Source of the DNA: CALOFP01 sp942492635 | GTDB lineage: Bacteria > UBP6 > UBA1177 > CALOFP01 | DNA: 64,000 bases | Direction of reading: 5' to 3' | Assembly: GCA_942492635.1 (NCBI GenBank) | Contig: CALOFP010000003.1 | Coordinates: 1,054,001 to 1,118,000, forward strand | Shown: piece after piece, positions 61,806 through 64,000 of the stretch | How the letters are laid out: each line of letters begins with the position of its first letter | Numbering within the stretch: position 1 is the stretch's first letter | The notes under the pieces: generated by a model | Databases searched by the model: none | What the model was told of the DNA's origin: nothing | The model's input: only the letters and a program-made list of their open reading frames with translations | Program-made: the position numbers and the translations under genes

Positions 61806-62483
61806 TCAGAAGACAGACTTCAACCAGTCATGAAAAGGAACCATCCTTTTATAGAGGGAGAAAGAATAGTCGATAAGTTTATCGGAGAAAAATTCTTCAG
61901 GTATCTTCACCGCCTTCCCGCAGTGAAGTCCTCCGTAAAGCATGAGTTCTTTCTGCTCTTCGGGAACATCGTAACCTTTAGGGACCCTTTTATAGAGTTT
62001 GTCGCCCACACCGAATCCATTCTCCCTCATATTTTCAATGACGTTCATAAGTTTTTTTCCATGCTTTCCTGCGGCAGCGTTCCTATAAATCGTCAGAAGC
62101 TCCTTTGAAAACCTGTATATTCCGGCACCGAACATCAATGTCCCGCCTTCGAGGTGAAAATAAAATCCGCTGCACTCCATTCTTTTTCTCTCTCCGCTCC
62201 AGAACCAGATCCCTAGATTTGTTTTGTAGGGACTCTTATCGGAGCTGAATCGAGTATCTCGATTTATTCTGAAAAGACTTTTATTAACCTTCGGGATCGC
62301 CTGAATCGCCGGATCCAGCATCTGGAGCACCTCTCCCATATCTTCGACAAAATCCTTTGCAGGTTGAAGAACAACTCTTTCGTAAATCTCTCTATTCTCT
62401 TCGAACCATTGACGGGAGTTGTTTTTCTGTAGCTCCTCAAAAAATGTCAGCGTTTCTTTTGAAAATCCTTCGAACTTTCTCAT
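61806..62483 (-). CDS. DUF2461 family protein
   Basis: A 225-residue protein. ATG 62483 has AGGAGG 7 bases upstream; the longer frame in the same phase is not credible. The family pattern is clear: GFSKETLTFFEELQKNNSRQWFEENREIYE, PKVNKSLFRINRDTRFSSDKSPYKTNLGIWFW, and GFYFHLEGGTLMFGAGIYRF. It matches the conserved TIGR02453/DUF2461 family, whose function is not established. No signal peptide; cytoplasmic. Confidence 0.92.
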   Translation of the reverse strand: MRKFEGFSKETLTFFEELQKNNSRQWFEENREIYERVVLQPAKDFVEDMGEVLQMLDPAIQAIPKVNKSLFRINRDTRFSSDKSPYKTNLGIWFWSGERKRMECSGFYFHLEGGTLMFGAGIYRFSKELLTIYRNAAAGKHGKKLMNVIENMRENGFGVGDKLYKRVPKGYDVPEEQKELMLYGGLHCGKAVKIPEEFFSDKLIDYSFSLYKRMVPFHDWLKSVF

Positions 62484-62636
62484 AAATTCCTCCTTACAAG
62501 AACTTGTTCCATCCGAAAGTTTTATCAGAAAGAAAGATAGGCAACAATATTTTATGATTCTGTTGATGAAATCAAAATCAAGTGAGAAATAGGTAGCCCG
62601 AAAAGAAACTTGTTTTTGGAAAAGAAGGATAACGAG

Positions 62637-62654
62637 CCCCTCCGAAGAGGGGCA
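62637..62654 (-). terminator. Terminator-like hairpin past the acidic protein gene
   Basis: On the minus strand GCCCCTC, a TTCG tetraloop and GAGGGGC form a very stable 7-bp stem. It begins six bases past the TAG at 62661-62663. A short T-containing stretch follows (TCGTTATCCTT) rather than a clean T-run. Confidence 0.6.
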
Positions 62655-62660
62655 CACCAC

Positions 62661-64000
62661 CTATTCAGAGACCGTGAAAGTAACCTCAAGCATCGGAGCC
62701 TTCTCCGGAGCGTCTTTTTTATAACCCATGACAGTTCGGTGATCACTGTAATCCTTCTTCTCTTCACTGTGCATTTCCTGAGGATACATACCGACTGACT
62801 TCAAAGTTACGGCATTTCCGAACTCCCAGTCATCGCGATTTACGACATGCTGGAGAGCCTTCGCAAGCTCCTTGTTTTTCTGTCGAATTTCGTAAGGAAC
62901 ATTCCTGTCCCAACAATCTTTTTTCCTATTTTCACAGTACTCATCATCCATGTAACAGTGATCCCGCAAGCATTTTATAAGATGGTCAGTCACCCTCGAT
63001 TCCGTAAGCTTACGCTGATCGGGCCTGTTGTTATCACAGTTACCGGTATCAAAGGGAAGTGAGTTGCCGGAATCCTCAAATGCGAACATCATGTAGACCT
63101 TGTTGTTGCTGTCTATCTCGTTATGAGGATAGATTACAAATTTTACATTATCGATTACTGCATTTTTCGGAATATTGATTCTTCTGAATCTCATTGCCGA
63201 ATGAGCTCCGACAATCTGCTGAGGGTAGTCTGACGTTTTTGTAAATCCGAACTGAACAGTTCCCGGAAAATAGTAATTCCAAGAGTGAGATGCAGGATCA
63301 AAAAGATAACTTGTTACGGCATCCTCAGGCTTGTCAACGCGGTAAACGACTGTGTGTGTTCCAGATCCGAGATCGACGAGCGGTTCATCCTCCGGCTCTT
63401 CTGTATCCGCATCCGACACTTCATCGTCATCAGTTTCTTCGACATCCTTCATAGTATTCCAAGAAACCACACCCTGAAGCTCAAGACATTCGCCGTTTGG
63501 AACAGGTGTCGACTTGAAGGTCTCTTCGTTGATCGTAACCTCTTCAAGGACAAGATTTTTTATCTCCATATTTGATTCGGGACCAATAATTGATTTTTTC
63601 GACCCGTCGGTAAGGCTTACCTCGATCATTTTGCCGTCAATGATTTCGAGAGATCCCGATTTCTGAAACATTATTCCGGCGGGAACATACTCCTCCTTAT
63701 CGTTTTTCTTCAAATCCCTGTAGAGAATCACACATTCGGTGCAAGTTTCGTAGTTGGAGTTGTCTCCGGCAGAAAGATCGTAGGAAATCGGAGCAGCGGT
63801 CATATCGTAAGCCCCAAAGAACCCCACGTTCATCTCATTCAGGCTGCTGTCGGGGAGTGTGATTACTCCTGCGTAGTTGTAATTTGCCGTCTGTCCGAAT
63901 GGTGCGTCGGGAAGAACCTGGAATGAAACTCCGGTACACTCCGTTTTGTCGTCATCGTTATCCACATGACCGGTATCACCCGTATCGTCACCGTCATTTT
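62661..64000 (-). CDS. C-terminal part of an acidic secreted protein of unknown function (5' end outside window)
   Basis: The frame stays open to the right edge of the window, so the start is missing; about 445 residues are visible. The first visible residues (NDGDDTGDTGHVDNDDDKTECTG) are an Asp-rich linker, like the stalks of surface lipoproteins in this genome. Two Asp/Glu-rich stretches (EETDDDEVSDADTEEPEDEPL near the middle) separate beta domains (SFQVLPDAPFGQTANYNYAGVITLPD; HTVVYRVDKPEDAVTSYLFDPASHSWNYYFPG). The end (EKAPMLEVTFTVSE) lacks the terminal Cys motif seen in three other proteins. It is probably a surface lipoprotein; no catalytic site was recognised. Confidence 0.78.
   Translation of the reverse strand, partial: NDGDDTGDTGHVDNDDDKTECTGVSFQVLPDAPFGQTANYNYAGVITLPDSSLNEMNVGFFGAYDMTAAPISYDLSAGDNSNYETCTECVILYRDLKKNDKEEYVPAGIMFQKSGSLEIIDGKMIEVSLTDGSKKSIIGPESNMEIKNLVLEEVTINEETFKSTPVPNGECLELQGVVSWNTMKDVEETDDDEVSDADTEEPEDEPLVDLGSGTHTVVYRVDKPEDAVTSYLFDPASHSWNYYFPGTVQFGFTKTSDYPQQIVGAHSAMRFRRINIPKNAVIDNVKFVIYPHNEIDSNNKVYMMFAFEDSGNSLPFDTGNCDNNRPDQRKLTESRVTDHLIKCLRDHCYMDDEYCENRKKDCWDRNVPYEIRQKNKELAKALQHVVNRDDWEFGNAVTLKSVGMYPQEMHSEEKKDYSDHRTVMGYKKDAPEKAPMLEVTFTVSE

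Overview
The window looks like a chromosomal segment of a Gram-negative, anaerobic, peptide- or amino-acid-fermenting bacterium. Evidence for two membranes is the number of lipobox lipoproteins, a beta-barrel-like protein, an LPP20-like protein and PEGA-type envelope proteins. Evidence for anaerobic fermentation is a complete electron-bifurcating-type [FeFe] hydrogenase operon under a Rex repressor, plus an iron-type alcohol dehydrogenase. MopE-type metal-binding motifs, an acidic low-complexity lipoprotein linker, gingipain and subtilisin exoproteases and hybrid histidine kinases recall lineages of the former Deltaproteobacteria (Myxococcota, Bradymonadota and relatives). The phylum cannot be fixed from this sequence alone.

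Layout. 1-885: end of a large Cys-rich secreted protein. 1155-1752: frameshifted gene remnant. 2026-6212: an AT-rich two-gene operon of a tyrosine-decarboxylase-like PLP enzyme and a C69 dipeptidase. 6213-12900: small accessory genes, intergenic repeats and a group II intron. 12954-14834: GT-C glycosyltransferase-like membrane protein. 15261-24340: a tightly coupled operon of three hybrid histidine kinases around a family-5 peptide-binding protein. 25074-27014: chemoreceptor. 27551-30509: a repeat-bearing lipoprotein and a truncated paralogue. 30536-31610: flavodoxin and glutathione peroxidase. 31770-36378: three-gene envelope operon. 36776-42834: secreted lipoproteins, including a beta-helix protein. 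43036-43323: RAYT transposase remnant. 43350-51387: rex-hydC-hydB-hydA-hydS-PP2C. 51388-52385: operator-like palindromes and an IS200/IS605-like non-coding remnant. 52386-58128: C25 and S8 proteases flanking a family-3 solute-binding protein. 58362-64000: M55 aminopeptidase, small lipoprotein, alcohol dehydrogenase, DUF2461 protein and the end of an acidic secreted protein.

How it fits together. The exoproteases (C25, S8) and the peptidases (C69, M55) suggest a proteolytic lifestyle. NADH and reduced ferredoxin from fermentation can be discharged as H2 by HydABC, with Rex sensing NADH/NAD+ and HydS plus the PP2C phosphatase probably forming an H2- or redox-sensing output. The kinase-binding-protein operon may sense peptides, but no DNA-binding output regulator is encoded here.

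Most interesting unexplained features: (1) three exported proteins, including both exoproteases, that end in a Gly-Cys plus a four- to five-residue tail, which looks like an undescribed C-terminal processing or anchoring signal; (2) two intergenic arrays with an almost exact 41-bp period; (3) the binding-protein/three-kinase operon; (4) palindromes at exact 20-bp spacing upstream of the rex-hyd operon.
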